Source: Cryptomeria japonica (Eukaryota; Streptophyta; Pinopsida; Cupressales; Cupressaceae). Taken from it: a DNA stretch of 64,000 bases. A program made the translations under genes and the position numbers. Location of the stretch: the NCBI RefSeq assembly GCF_030272615.1, contig NC_081415.1, positions 599,831,644 through 599,895,643 on the forward strand, given 5' to 3'. The notes under the pieces are model-generated. The model saw only the letters and a list, made by a program, of their open reading frames with translations. It did not search any database and had not been told where the DNA came from. Positions within the stretch are counted from its first letter, which is position 1; every line of letters starts with the position of its first letter. Below are positions 47,046-57,196 of this stretch, one piece after another.

Positions 47046-48749
47046 TTCGCTCCTGACCCTTACAAAGGGACAGGAGCGAAATCCTCCTTAGCTCCCTTCT
47101 GACTCCTATTCTGGACAAAACCTTCACTTTAGGGTGTGGATTGGGAGGAAATTAGCTTGAATTCACCCTTTGGATGCCTTTGAACAAACTTAGACTTAGT
47201 AATTTGGAGAAAAAGTCATGAATTTGAGCATTATTGCAAAATTTGCTCTTGACCCTTCCAAAGGGTCCAGAGCGAATTTCCTTGGATCTCCTAACTTAGG
47301 TAAAAAAGGCTTACTCCTACGCCTTGACTGAATGAGGAATGACCTATTTATGCCTTGTGAGCGTATTCAAACAAGATTGGATGATGAAAATGTTAGGAAT
47401 TTGACCAAGATGGTCAATTTCGCTCCTAACCCTTCCAAAGGGTCCAGAGCGAATTTCCTTTGATCTCCTTGTTTGGGTCAAAATCTTTGGCGTGATTGAG
47501 GCAAGGGTGATTCATATACACCTTTGAAGTGAGTTGCAACCAAGTGAGATGAGGAAAGTGAGAAGAATTTGAGCTCAGAAGCAAAATTCGCTCCTGACCC
47601 TTCCAAAGGGTCCAGAGCGAAATCCTTAGAAAGGTCTAATTTCTTACCAAAAGCATTGAGTGGACATCACTTTGAGGGCAAATTGGCTTAAGTATGGAAA
47701 GGAAGGGATCAAAGTTCAAGTCTAAGGCAAGGTTATAAGTAAAATGAAGTGTGAATTGAGCCTAAAGAAGCAAATTTGCTCCTGACCCTTCCAAAGGGTC
47801 CAAAGCGAATTTCTTCAAGAAGCCTTGTACCTTGCTCAAACCTTTGAACTAATCCATTCCCAAGCATTTTTGAAGGCAATTGACTTGATCTTGATAAAGT
47901 AAGGGTGGAAAAGACAAGTCCAAGGCAAATTGAGTGTGAATAGAGTCTAGAAAAGCAAATTTCGCTCCTGACCCTTCCAAAGGGTCTAGAGCGAAATTCC
48001 TAGGACTCCCTATTTCGCCTAATGCACCCAACAGATCTTGTTTTAAGCTAAATTGAGGGCGAATTGACTTGATGGTGATAGAAGGAGGTTTGAAAAGTTA
48101 AGTTCAAGGCAAATAAATGATGAATGGCGTCAAAGGAAGAATTTCGCTCTTGACTCTTCCAAAGGGTCCAGAGCGAAATTTCCTAAACCTCTATTTTGCT
48201 CCTTGTTTGGGGTCGAAATCTTGGTTCCTAAGGCATGGTTGAGAGAGGATTGATGTATACTTGCCTTGAGAAGTGGATTGGAGCAAAGGAAATAATGGAA
48301 TTGAGACTAAATGACAAATTTCGCTCTTGACCCTTCTAAAGGGTCTAGAGCGAATTTTACTTAAGCTCCTGACCCTTCCAAAGGGTCCAGAGTGAATTCT
48401 CTTGAAACCTCCTTTTGCTCTCAATTTTGTATCAAGCCTAACATTGATTGAGGTTGATTGAACTTAGAGGCATCCTTAGGCATGCATTTGGGTGAGTTGC
48501 GGTCACAAAGTGTGAAGAATTTATCCAAAAATGCCAATTTCGCTCTTGACCCTTCCAGAGGGTCTAGAGCGAAATTCCTAGGAGGTCTAGTGTTTTGCCT
48601 AGGCCTTTGAGCGAAACCTATTCTTAAGTATTTTTGAAGGCGAATGATTTGATCTCGGTAAGGTAAGGTTGAAAATGAAGTTATGTAAGGTAAATTGAGC
48701 AACTTTGTCAAATTTCTCTCCTGACCCTTCCAGAGGATCCAGAGCGAAT
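47046..48749 (+). repeat. Hairpin array of element B, about eleven units
   Basis: Units at 47,046, 47,242, 47,419, 47,587, 47,775, 47,961, 48,143, 48,320, 48,363 (a short local duplicate), 48,539 and 48,714. Pattern: TTCGCTC, CT, GACCCTT, loop, AAGGGTC, CA, GAGCGAA. This is the same architecture as in A (outer stem 7, 2x2 internal loop, inner stem 7), but the first two inner pairs read GA/TC where A has GT/AC: a compensated T-A to A-T change. Main spacing is 168-196 bp, with one of 219. Confidence 0.9.
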
Positions 48750-48750
48750 T

Positions 48751-48960
48751 TCATTATAAGGCCTGTCCTTGGAGAGGATCCAGAGTGAATTTCATTATAG
48801 GGCCTGTCCTTGGAGAGGATCTAGAGGGAATTTCATTATAGGGCTTGTCCTTGGAGAGGATCCAGAGCGAATTTCATTATAGGGCCTGTCCTTGGAGAGG
48901 ATCCAACGAATTTCATTATAGGGCCTGTCCTTCCAGGGGGTCTAGAGCAAATTGATCCTA
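48751..48960 (+). repeat. 41-bp minisatellite derived from half-hairpins
   Basis: TCATTATAGGGCCTGTCC starts at 48,751, 48,792, 48,833, 48,874 and 48,913 (spacing 41, 41, 41, 39). Each unit ends in GGATCCAGAGCGAATT, the right arm of the hairpin, so the array grew from the end of the hairpin array by unequal exchange or slippage. Confidence 0.85.
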
Positions 48961-49657
48961 ATGCCATTCTTGTTAATGGTTTGAAGTGAGAAATACCATG
49001 TTAGGATGAATATATCGTAAGTGCTTGACACCATTTTTGTTTGTGTTGCAGATTAACAAAATCAAGATGGAGGGAGATCAAGCTAGGACAAGGGTGACCT
49101 CTTCGAGTTTCATCATCATCAAGGACACTTAGATGCATGAGAAGGTACCCGGGGTGTTGCTAAAATCAAAGGACTTCAAGTGTTAGAATTATCCTCAGAG
49201 AGATCACAAGATATCAGAAGAGGGATCTTATAAACATTTCAAGGCGAGGTGAGCTACCAGAGGAGGAGTGACTTGATCGTGAAGAGGCTTCATCAAACAC
49301 AAGAGAGTCAAGGAAAGGTGCGCCATTCATCAAGTACATCAAAGACAGAAGATGGTCAACCAAGGTCAGTGCAAGGGAACGTTGAAGAAGTAGATAGTTT
49401 CAGAAGAGTTAATCGAAGTTAGCTTCTCATTATCACCACATTGAGTATCAAAAGAGATACAACGTTCCTTGACTAAGCAAGCATAGGACAAGGTGGCATC
49501 CTAGTCACTGTTCCTCCAGTCAGATAGGTCCACATCAGCATGTCCAGATTCAGTAAATCATGCTTGTACATGATGGCACAAACTTCGAGGCACCTACCCC
49601 GATTTCCTATTGGTTCACAAGCATTGAATGTAATTTTCTCATTGGCTAAGGGAAGTT

Positions 49658-50616
49658 TGTTGTAACAAACCCTAATTAGGGTTTTCATCTTGTAATCCTA
49701 GCCATTGATTGTAAATCAATCAGAGCCATTGAAATGTAAAGAGCTCTCTATATAAAGCTTTGGCTCTTCATTTGTAAAGGTTAATAGGGGTTTAATATTT
49801 AGTAAATAGAGGTTAGAATAGCTAGTGATCAATAGAGAGTAAATAGCAATTAGAGTAGATTAGGAAGAGAAGGCAAGAAATTGTTGCCTTAATTGTAAAA
49901 GATTCGATTTTCATTGAAGATATGGTGAAATATGTTGTCCCTTTGCAATGTGCATGGTTTCTTGTTAGATCTTCATATTAGATGGTTGATAATTAGATTG
50001 AATGGAGAAAAATTGTTGAATAAACTTGCTTGGAATCTACCTAGTCCAAACCACCAGCCTCTTACTGATTGTAAGGGCGCCCTGTGTGGTCAACTGGCAT
50101 TGAATGAGCTTAATTTCAAATTGTTATGCATCTATTGTTCATGCATTAACTTGAATGGTGATTAGTGTTTGATGGTGTAACGATTTAAACATCTTCAAAA
50201 TTCCCTTAGAAGATTGCATTGCGCTGGTGTCGAATTGTTCAGTTTGATGGTGAGAACTAGCCCAACAGGACTCCAACTAGTCATTCATCCATCTTCTTGC
50301 ATTCTAAGCCTTAGAGTAGACTTTCCGAGCCTTTCACCTTTTGCTATTTCTTTATTATCCCGGTGAGTAGTTAGGACTCAAGTTCCAATAGATTAAATGT
50401 TCAGGCATACAAACGTAAGTCCCCTTGTGATTCCAGCATAATCACATCACACCAACAGAGCTTATCCACACGTAGAGACCCTTCATATAAGAACCTTGGG
50501 GTTATTTCGATTGATCTTTAGGCAAATCTTCAACATTCGGATAACTTTGTTCAAGAGAGGATAAGATACCTTGGTATTTTATTCTGTGTTCGCATGTGCA
50601 TAAAAAAACATCAACA
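49658..50616 (+). repeat. Tail region of element B
   Basis: 959 bp, TGTTGTAACAAACCC to CATCAACA, homologous to the tail of A and preceded by a purine tract AAGGGAAG. TATA-like CTATATAAAGC at 49,749. Confidence 0.8.
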
Positions 50617-50621
50617 CCTAT
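50617..50621. repeat. Target duplication of element B (right), CCTAT
   Basis: Pairs with 38,364-38,368. Confidence 0.8.
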
Positions 50622-52189
50622 ATATTAGGTGCATGAGATGGAGGTTGTGTATAAGAGCCTTATAGCTCTTGAGTTAACTCTAGATCTCTAGTTGGTGATA
50701 CTCTTATGAGAAGTTTGTTGTTCAAGTATATTATAATCTTGTTGATTTTAGAATAATATATTGGGCAACTCTTAGAGAGGGGTTTTTCTCTCGAAACGGT
50801 TTTCCCCTTGTAAATCATTTTGTCTTCGTATGCATGGTAGTTATGTTTATTTTTGTTTAATTTTTGTAATTGTTATAAAGATCTGAATTTTTTTTTTATT
50901 ACCCTTCTCTCAATATTAGTGTCAAAAGGTGTTCTGCTACCTTAACTTCTTTACAAGTGGTATCGTAGCTTGATCAACTTTGGTTTTAGCTGTGGGTTGT
51001 TGGGTTTTTTGAACTAATCTATATCTGAGTGGGAGTTTGTGTAGAAGATGCTTTGTGATCTTGTTGCAGGAAACTTTTAGATGGCAAGTTCGTTAGGTAG
51101 AATGGAGATTGAGAAGTTTTCTAGTAAGAATTTTGAGATATGGAAATTAAAGATGGAGGATCTGTTAATAGATCGAGATTCGTGGGATATTGTTGATGAG
51201 AATGTTTCTAGGCCTTCGGATCTTATGTTGGCTAGCTAATGTGATGTTTTGAATCATAAGGCCAAGGGTCTAATTAGATTGTGCTTGCTAGGCTCTATTT
51301 TGATCAATGTCAATGAAGAGTCGTCTGCAAAGAAATTATGGAAGAAATTTAGTGAAATGTATCAAGCCAAATCTTTAGTGAATAAGATTATCTTGAGGAA
51401 GAAATTGTATTCCTCGAGTATGGAAGTGTTTATGAATTATAGGCTACTTGGAAGCATTTAAAATGTTGGTGGCTCAATTGGCATCAATTGGTGTCAAAAT
51501 GGATGCAAATGAGAAATGCCAGATCTTACTTTGTTCTTTTGCTTGATTCGTGGGATTCTCTTGTTATGGTTATTGGGAGTACTGTTATTTTGAAGTCCGA
51601 AGATGTTGTGGGTTCTCTACTTTATGAAGAGATGAGGAGGAAGGTATCCATTAGTGCCAAGGAAGCCCTAAATGTTCATGAAGGACCTAAGGAAAAAAGA
51701 AAAAAGAATGAGAAGTGTCATAAATCCAAGTCCAAGTGGAGATCCAAATCTCCTAGAAAGTCCAAAACTATTTTCTAGAATTATGGTAAGCTTGGACACT
51801 TCCGTAAGGCGTTCAAAGAAGAAAACTAGAAGAAAAAGAAGAGATTTGAATATTATTTTGAGTTTGAGAAGGAAGATAGTAATGCATTGAATGCAACTTT
51901 GGCCACTGGTGTATCTAATGATGCATGGTTAATTGACTTAGGTGTGTCTTTCCATATGACCTCTAATAGAGATTGGTTTTTTGAATATGAAGAGTTTGAT
52001 GGAGGTAAGGTGTACTTAAGTGATGATTCTTGTTTAAATGTTGTTAGCCGTGGTAAACCTAGAATTAGTTTTCTTGATGGTAGAATAAAAATAATTAATA
52101 GTGTATTGCATATCCTTGGACTTGAAAGAAATTTGTTTTCTATAAACAAACTAATAGATGCGGGTGTGTTGGTAGAATTTTCTGATGTA

Positions 52190-52194
52190 GGATG
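52190..52194. repeat. Target duplication of element C (left), GGATG
   Basis: Matches 56,051-56,055 exactly; removing one copy plus C restores the Copia frame. Confidence 0.9.
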
Positions 52195-53859
52195 TGTTGA
52201 CGTGTTTTTTATGACAGCGTCGAACACTAGATAAAGTTGCCTAACGGTCACTTCACTCTCTCTTGATCAAAGTGCGATTGCATGCTAAGATTGCAAGAAG
52301 TTCAAACAATCGACTCCAAGGTTCCTTCAAGCTACGAACGTGACTCTGTCGGCTGATGTGATTGCTGGTAATCCAAGGGGCCTTACGTTTGCATTGTTCT
52401 TTCAATTCTTTGTTGTGGCTGGAACTCCATCATCGGATATAGAAATTCTGCGATGCTGCTGCTTCAAACGGACTAAAATGAACTGAAAATAAAAGGGAAA
52501 GGGTTTAGAAGGATCTAAATCTACTCCTAAGGGCAGTGATAACAATGAATAGTGCTTTGGTGGACAAATTTCAAATAAACCAAGCTTTGCTTCACCAAGT
52601 TTAATTACAACTTCACAAGAACTTGTGCAATCTTTTGGGGATGCTAGAGGATTTTCAAATCGAGAAAGTACATTTGAATACCCAAAAACGACGCAATCCA
52701 AACGACTACCCACAATCGAACGCGACACAAATTTAGGGGGCTTAGACTAACTTTACACTGCAACTTACAATCAGCAAGATGCAAAAAGTATGAACCATGG
52801 AAATTCATCAGACACCATTACATTCTCCATTGAAATCAAAGCACTTTACTATTTCTAATCTAAGTGAGGAAGGTGAAACCATGCAAGCTTTGAAAAAAAA
52901 ACTTAAGTGGACACCATCAGAGAACAATGTTTCACTGTTATTATCTCAAAACTTATCGCAACAATTTCATACAAGACTCCCTCCTTTACAAATGAGGGGG
53001 GTCACCCCATTATATAAGCCTCAAGCTATGATAACATGCAAAACCCTAATTAGGGTTTGCCCAAACGATTCTCCACTCAAGATGCAACAAGGTGGGAATC
53101 AACAATAAATACCCCATAAAGCCCATATACAATTAATTACAATTTTGCCGAAAATAGCACCCATAAAGCATTAATTAACCATTACATTTAAAAAGTGCCC
53201 ACTATGCAATGAATGTACCCTCATGCAAAAATCGCCCATGATGCCATAAATGCACCATCATCCCTTGAACGTGATGACTGCATGCATGCAGAAGGAATCT
53301 GCCATAAATTCAACATGCAATGACCGGGTTGCCATTTGGTCAAATATTTCGGTAATGAATGCGCCACTCTACTGCCACGTGTTCAATAGATCCTCGCCAT
53401 GCAAGTGGACCCCGCCGTCATATATCCGCTCTTGCACATCTAGAATTGTTGGAAGGAGAATTTGATTCAGGAAGAATTTTCTTGAAGTCTCTTCAACTTT
53501 CCTTGCTTGGAGAAGGGTTTCCATCAATTTTCACCATCTCCTACTTTTTAGGAATTTTGCACAAATTTGGGTTTCAAGTCTAGGAGAAAGAGAATTCTCC
53601 TACGAATCCAAATTTGTAAAATTTTTGAAATTTGGGTGTTATTTGATGCCAAAGAATGGATTTTTCAAATTTTTCCCCGAGGGGGAAATTTCTTGTTCAG
53701 TTCATCCTTGATTCCTTCCTTGCCAAGAAATTGTTTTTCCATCTACAATTCATCCCGTCGTGGAATTCATGTTGTGAAGGAATTCTCCTTTGAAAAGAAA
53801 TTTGTTGCTTACTCTTGAGGAAGGAAATTCTTCATGCCTTAGCCAATTTTCATGATTTC

Positions 53860-54080
53860 CAATAATTGTCTTGAAGGAAGAAATTTCAAACACTTAGTCA
53901 ATTTTTCACCTTTCCTGGAATTTTGTCCTGAAGGAAGGAATTTTTGACTCAGCCAAATTTTCACCTTTTCCAAGAATTCTGTTGTGAAGGAAGGAATTTC
54001 CATCACTTGGTCAAGTTTTCCACTTTCTTGGAATTTCTTCTTCTTGGGCGTAATTCTTTCTCAAGGAAGGAATTTTTTTG
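53860..54080 (-). repeat. Degenerate tandem repeats in element C
   Basis: TTGTCNTGAAGGAAGGAATTT recurs about 53,867, 53,925, 53,982 and 54,060, separated by TCANTTTTTCACCTTTYC text. Period about 57 bp. Confidence 0.6.
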
Positions 54081-54424
54081 TGCTCTTTGAATTTATCACA
54101 TTCGCAGGGAGCTTTTTGACTACTTTGCCACATTTCCTGTTTTTTAGGTATTTTCCTAAAATTTAGGACCTGGGTCAAGGAGATAGAGAATTATATCACG
54201 AGTCCAAATCTGCAAAACTTTCCGGAGTCTGATAAGATTTGGTGTCTAAAAATGGAAATTTCAAAAAATTTCTCGAGGGGATTTTTTTTTGCTTTTCATT
54301 TCTCCTTGCCCCTTTGACTTTCATGCCTTAGACAAATTTTCAATCTTCAAGCTTAAGTATGGATTTTTTTTTTACTGGAGAGGGAATTTCATCAATTTTG
54401 TGAATCCTCCATGATTGCTTGATT

Positions 54425-55060
54425 TTGGCGCCTGTCCTTCATCTTGGGTGGAATTTTGATTTGGTGGAGGATTCAGTGAATTTGTGAATCCTCCTTGCCT
54501 CCTTGGTTTTGGCGCTTGTCCTTCATCTTGGGCGGAATTTTGACTTGGTGGAGGATTCAATGAAATTTGTGAATCCTCCATGCCTCCTTCATTTTGGCGC
54601 TTGTCCTTCATCTTGGGCGGAATTTTGACTTGGTGGAGGATTCAATGAATTTTGTGAATCCTCCATGCCTCCTTGATTTTTTTCCTGACTTAGCCATTTC
54701 AACATCCTTTCCTTGGTCAGGGCACAATTCTTCACTTGTTCAAGGAGGAATAAATTTTTAGTCTTTTCCATGCATCATTCATTTTAGTGCACTACCTGAG
54801 TGTTGGGCGGAGTATTGCTTTGGTGAAGGATTCATGCACTTCTTCATCTCTCCCTACATACCTCATTATAGTGCCCTTCCTTGTCTTAGGGCGAAAATTC
54901 TTCATGGAGGAGGAATTTTGAACTTTCCATCCTTGACTCTTGCTCTTTGGCGCCCTCCCATGTGCTAGGGCGGAATTTTACATGAGGCATGGAATTTATA
55001 CTTTTTCCACCTCTCCTTGGAGAGTCCATTTTGGCGCCCTCACCTGGCTTTGGGCGGATT
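54425..55060 (-). repeat. About 84-bp repeat array of element C
   Basis: A motif like TTGGCGCCCT...AGGGCGGAATTTT recurs at 54,425, 54,509, 54,593, 54,784, 54,867, 54,946 and 55,031 (spacing 84, 84, 191, 83, 79, 85). The best units have complementary arms (CGCCCT...AGGGCG at 54,946), others are poor. It occupies the same place in C that the hairpin arrays occupy in A and B, between head and tail, at about half the period. Confidence 0.7.
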
Positions 55061-55582
55061 TTTGCTAGGAGGAAGGAATTTTGACCAAGGAGTAATTTTC
55101 CTTTATCAGAATATATATATGCAATATAACATTTAAGTATAAGTTCTTATACTTCACAAGTTATATTTCATATATATTGTCAGGATGTTTGAGAGTGGTT
55201 TCAGGTCCCTAGGAATCATAATGCAAATTTTGGATTTTGGAAGATCTTTCAAATATTTAGACTTAGTCAAATTTCAGGTCATTTTCGGATGAGGATGACA
55301 TTGGTGGATTGATGTGAATTTCCAGACTTGGATGATTTTGCATGCTTTCCTCTTTTGGAATGGGAGTTCTAAACTTAACCATTATTTTGATCCAACTTGT
55401 TTGCCTTTTGACTCTTCCGGATTTAGAAATGATCTTCAGGAGCGTTCAGTCTTCAACATCTTCAGGGATGTTCAGTTTTCAGTGTTTTCCTGTGAAGAAC
55501 CTGCCAAAAATAGATTTTTCCAAATAGTAAGTGTTTCAAAATGTCAAGGTTTGGGCAAAATAGGTCAGAAAAGCACTTATAA

Positions 55583-55712
55583 AAAAAGAAACTTACTAAA
55601 AAAAGAAACTTACTAAAAATAGAAATTACTAAAAATAGTAAGTTTGATTTTTGACAAAATTAGACAAATCCGCGAGGCAGTGAAACTTACTAAAAATAGA
55701 CTTACTAAAAAT
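55583..55712 (-). repeat. CTTACTAAAAATAGTAAG repeats
   Basis: About six full or partial copies of ACTTACTAAAAATAG; the complete form CTTACTAAAAATAGTAAG is a palindrome with a 6-bp stem (CTTACT/AGTAAG). Confidence 0.7.
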
Positions 55713-56050
55713 AGTAAGTGCTCAGAATTCGCTCAAATTTTACTGGGAGGTTCCTTGAAAGGTCTTGATTCCAGTTCTAAGTTCAGTTTTTCCAAAACCC
55801 TAAAAGAAACCCCTAAAATCTAGGATTGAAGGCAGAAACCCTAAAATTGACAAAACGAGTCCTAGACTTAACCAAATTCACCCAAACGAAAAGCAGACTT
55901 GATCAACTCAATTCCCCAAACACCTGCAAAGCAAAGAGACTGGAGAGAATGTTGTGAGAAGACCCAAAAAACAAAGCCAAAAGACCGAAGGGGCCTAAAA
56001 AGAAGGGGGTCCCGATTTGCAATGGGGCGATGTGTGAAAAGGTCACAACA

Positions 56051-56055
56051 GGATG
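56051..56055. repeat. Target duplication of element C (right), GGATG
   Basis: Pairs with 52,190-52,194. Confidence 0.9.
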
Positions 56056-56199
56056 CAAGATGGTTAGAGATGCTATGGTGATCGCTAGAGGTGTAATATT
56101 TGACACATTGTATAATCTTGTTGCAGACATTGTTGAGTGCAATAGTACTTTTGTGAAATGTGATTCTGTAACTATTGCATTGGAAGAGGTGAGGGTTTC

Positions 56200-56470
56200 T
56201 ATTGGTGTACGTTTTATCATTCACCGAACATTAGAATAAAATATCCAAGGATACTCTATCCTCCCCTGAACAAAATCACTACTTATGCCAAGATTGCGAG
56301 AAAGACCACAAGGCGACTCCAAGGTCTACATGTGCAAATGAGCGACTTTATGTGAGATAGCTTCCTTGGTTATGCATGCTGAAATACAAGGGGAACTTAC
56401 GCTTCAAAGATGTCATTCCCAATGTTAATGTTATTGTAGCTATATGGTTGGATTCCTTCAAGCCGACATA
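56200..56470 (-). mobile_element. Element E, truncated tail of the TGTTG family
   Basis: Starts TATTGGTGTACG (expected TGTTG) and carries GAATAAAATATCC, ACTCTATCCTCCCCTGAAC, GGCGACTCCAAGG and CAAGGGGAACTTACG, which align in order with the minus-strand tails of C and F. The copy fades out near 56,440-56,470, where an LTR-like sequence starts. Confidence 0.65.
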
Positions 56471-56475
56471 GAGGT

Positions 56476-56743
56476 TGTAATAATATATTTATATTATTGT
56501 GATAATATAATATAATTGTGATAATATAATATTCCTATTATTGTGATAATATAAATTATTTTATAATATAATAATTACATTATTATTAATAATATAATTA
56601 TTGGGGGCCAACTTGGAAGAGTGGTGACCCTTGGTAAAGGGGCACCACTGATAGGTAGTTATAAAGGAAGAATAAAATTTCCTCTCTAAGAAATATTGAT
56701 GAGATAAATAATATACATAGAAGGTGTATACCTCAATTTAACA
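56476..56743 (+). repeat. Short LTR-like end followed by initiator-Met primer site
   Basis: About 268 bp from TGTAATAATATATT to TCAATTTAACA, very AT-rich at the left (repeated TATTATTGTGATAATATAA), followed without a gap by TGGTATCAGAGCC (56,744), the standard plant tRNA-iMet primer-binding site. A TATA-like GTTATAAAGGAAG lies at 56,659. The partner LTR was not found before 64,000. Confidence 0.6.
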
Positions 56744-56755
56744 TGGTATCAGAGC
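56744..56755 (+). other. tRNA-iMet primer-binding site
   Basis: TGGTATCAGAGC directly after the LTR-like CA end. Confidence 0.75.
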
Positions 56756-57196
56756 CAGATTCGAAACCCGAAAAAGGCCTTGTTATAGTCGGGAGACGAA
56801 ATTATCATTCTACTCCATGTTAGGAGGTGTCTTCGAATTGGAAATGACTAGTATTGGACATGAATATTGAGTAACCCCGTTCAGGGGGCAGGGGGTTCAT
56901 TTCCCTCCCTTGGAACATTTGATTACTGAATGCTTGGCAAATTGCAAGCCTATTAAAACTCTTGCACATAAATTAATCACAATAACATGAGGCTCTACTT
57001 TCCTCACTGTCAGCTGTTGATGCAAGAAGACAACGATTTTGGCTACACAAATAAAAATTTAGCGGGTCACATAAATTATGTGCTCGGACATCATCGAGAT
57101 AGAGGATCGAACCCGCACCCTCTAACTATGGAAATGGACACAATTAAATCTCCATCTCAGAGGTTCAATTGCTGCAGTCCCTTATTTTTTGCTAAA

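Larger units (their letters stand above)
38369..50616 (+). mobile_element. Element B of the TGTTG family (interrupted by D and A)
   Basis: Left end TGCTGTGACGTATTCACAC, right end CATCAACA, flanked by CCTAT. Its own sequence is 38,369-38,762 plus 46,947-50,616, about 4.06 kb. Left to right: a head homologous to those of A and C (CACACATTGCCCCATTGCAA then GGGGACCCC), a hairpin array (47,046-48,960), an acceptor TTGTGTTGCAG with ATG 16 bases later (49,067) opening a decayed frame MEGDQARTRVTSSSF, a purine tract AAGGGAAG (about 49,649), and a 959-bp tail (49,658-50,616) homologous to A's. No LTR pair: head and tail are unrelated. Likely a short, non-coding relative of A. Confidence 0.75.
37825..50955 (+). 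repeat. Copia 5' LTR, split by element B
   Basis: Begins TGTTAGGAAAATGG at 37,825 and ends TTTACA at 50,955, two bases before a decayed initiator-Met primer site TGGTATCGTAGC (50,958). Excising element B and one CCTAT rejoins CCCCTAT|ATATTAGG and leaves an 878-bp LTR with a TATA-like GTGTATAAGAG near 50,650. The LTR precedes the Copia gag start at 51,081. Confidence 0.65.
52195..56050 (-). mobile_element. Element C of the TGTTG family, 3,856 bp
   Basis: Minus orientation. Its head lies at the right (minus strand TGTTGTGACCTTTTCACACA at 56,050, then CGCCCCATTGCAAATCGGG) and its tail at the left, ending CACGTCAACA at 52,195. The tail contains CAAACCCTAATTAGGGTTT (about 53,041-53,059) and GGAGTCGATTG, matching the tails of A and F. 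It has a repeat array (54,425-55,060) but no long reading frame, so it looks like a non-coding relative of A. Flanked by GGATG on both sides. Confidence 0.85.
50956..56199 (+). mobile_element. Copia element interior, split by element C
   Basis: Primer-site relic at 50,958, gag-pol relic 51,081-52,194 plus 56,056-56,199. The polyprotein stops abruptly at 56,199 where element E begins. RT and RNase H are absent from the window, and no integrase core is seen. Its 3' LTR was not found. Confidence 0.75.
51081..56199 (+). pseudogene. Copia gag-pol relic (gag, protease, GAG-pre-integrase), interrupted
   Basis: ATG 51,081 opens MASSLGRMEIEKFSSKNFEI then WKLKMEDLLIDRD, the classic Copia gag (UBN2-type) start, with a stop at 51,237. 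A decayed CCHC knuckle reads NYGKLGHFRKAFKEE (about 51,780). The protease active site is WLIDLGVSFHMTS (about 51,930), where the family has D-S/T-G: the Ser/Thr is replaced by Leu, so it should be dead. GAG-pre-integrase text follows (ILGLERNLFSINKLIDAGV), is cut at LVEFSDVG by element C, and resumes at 56,056 as CKMVRDAMVIARGVIFDTLY. Deleting C and one GGATG copy rejoins the codon TG|C in frame. The frame ends at EEVRVS where E inserts. Confidence 0.85.

Noticed and set aside
39220-48749. CRISPR-like array (regular about 35-bp repeats)
   Set aside because: Repeats are imperfect palindromes that vary between units, spacers are about 130-160 bp and partly alike, there are no cas genes, and the sequence is plant nuclear.
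57070-57140. Second tRNA-like repeat (GGGTTCGATCC on the minus strand)
   Set aside because: Only a box-B-like word; no box A or cloverleaf could be found.
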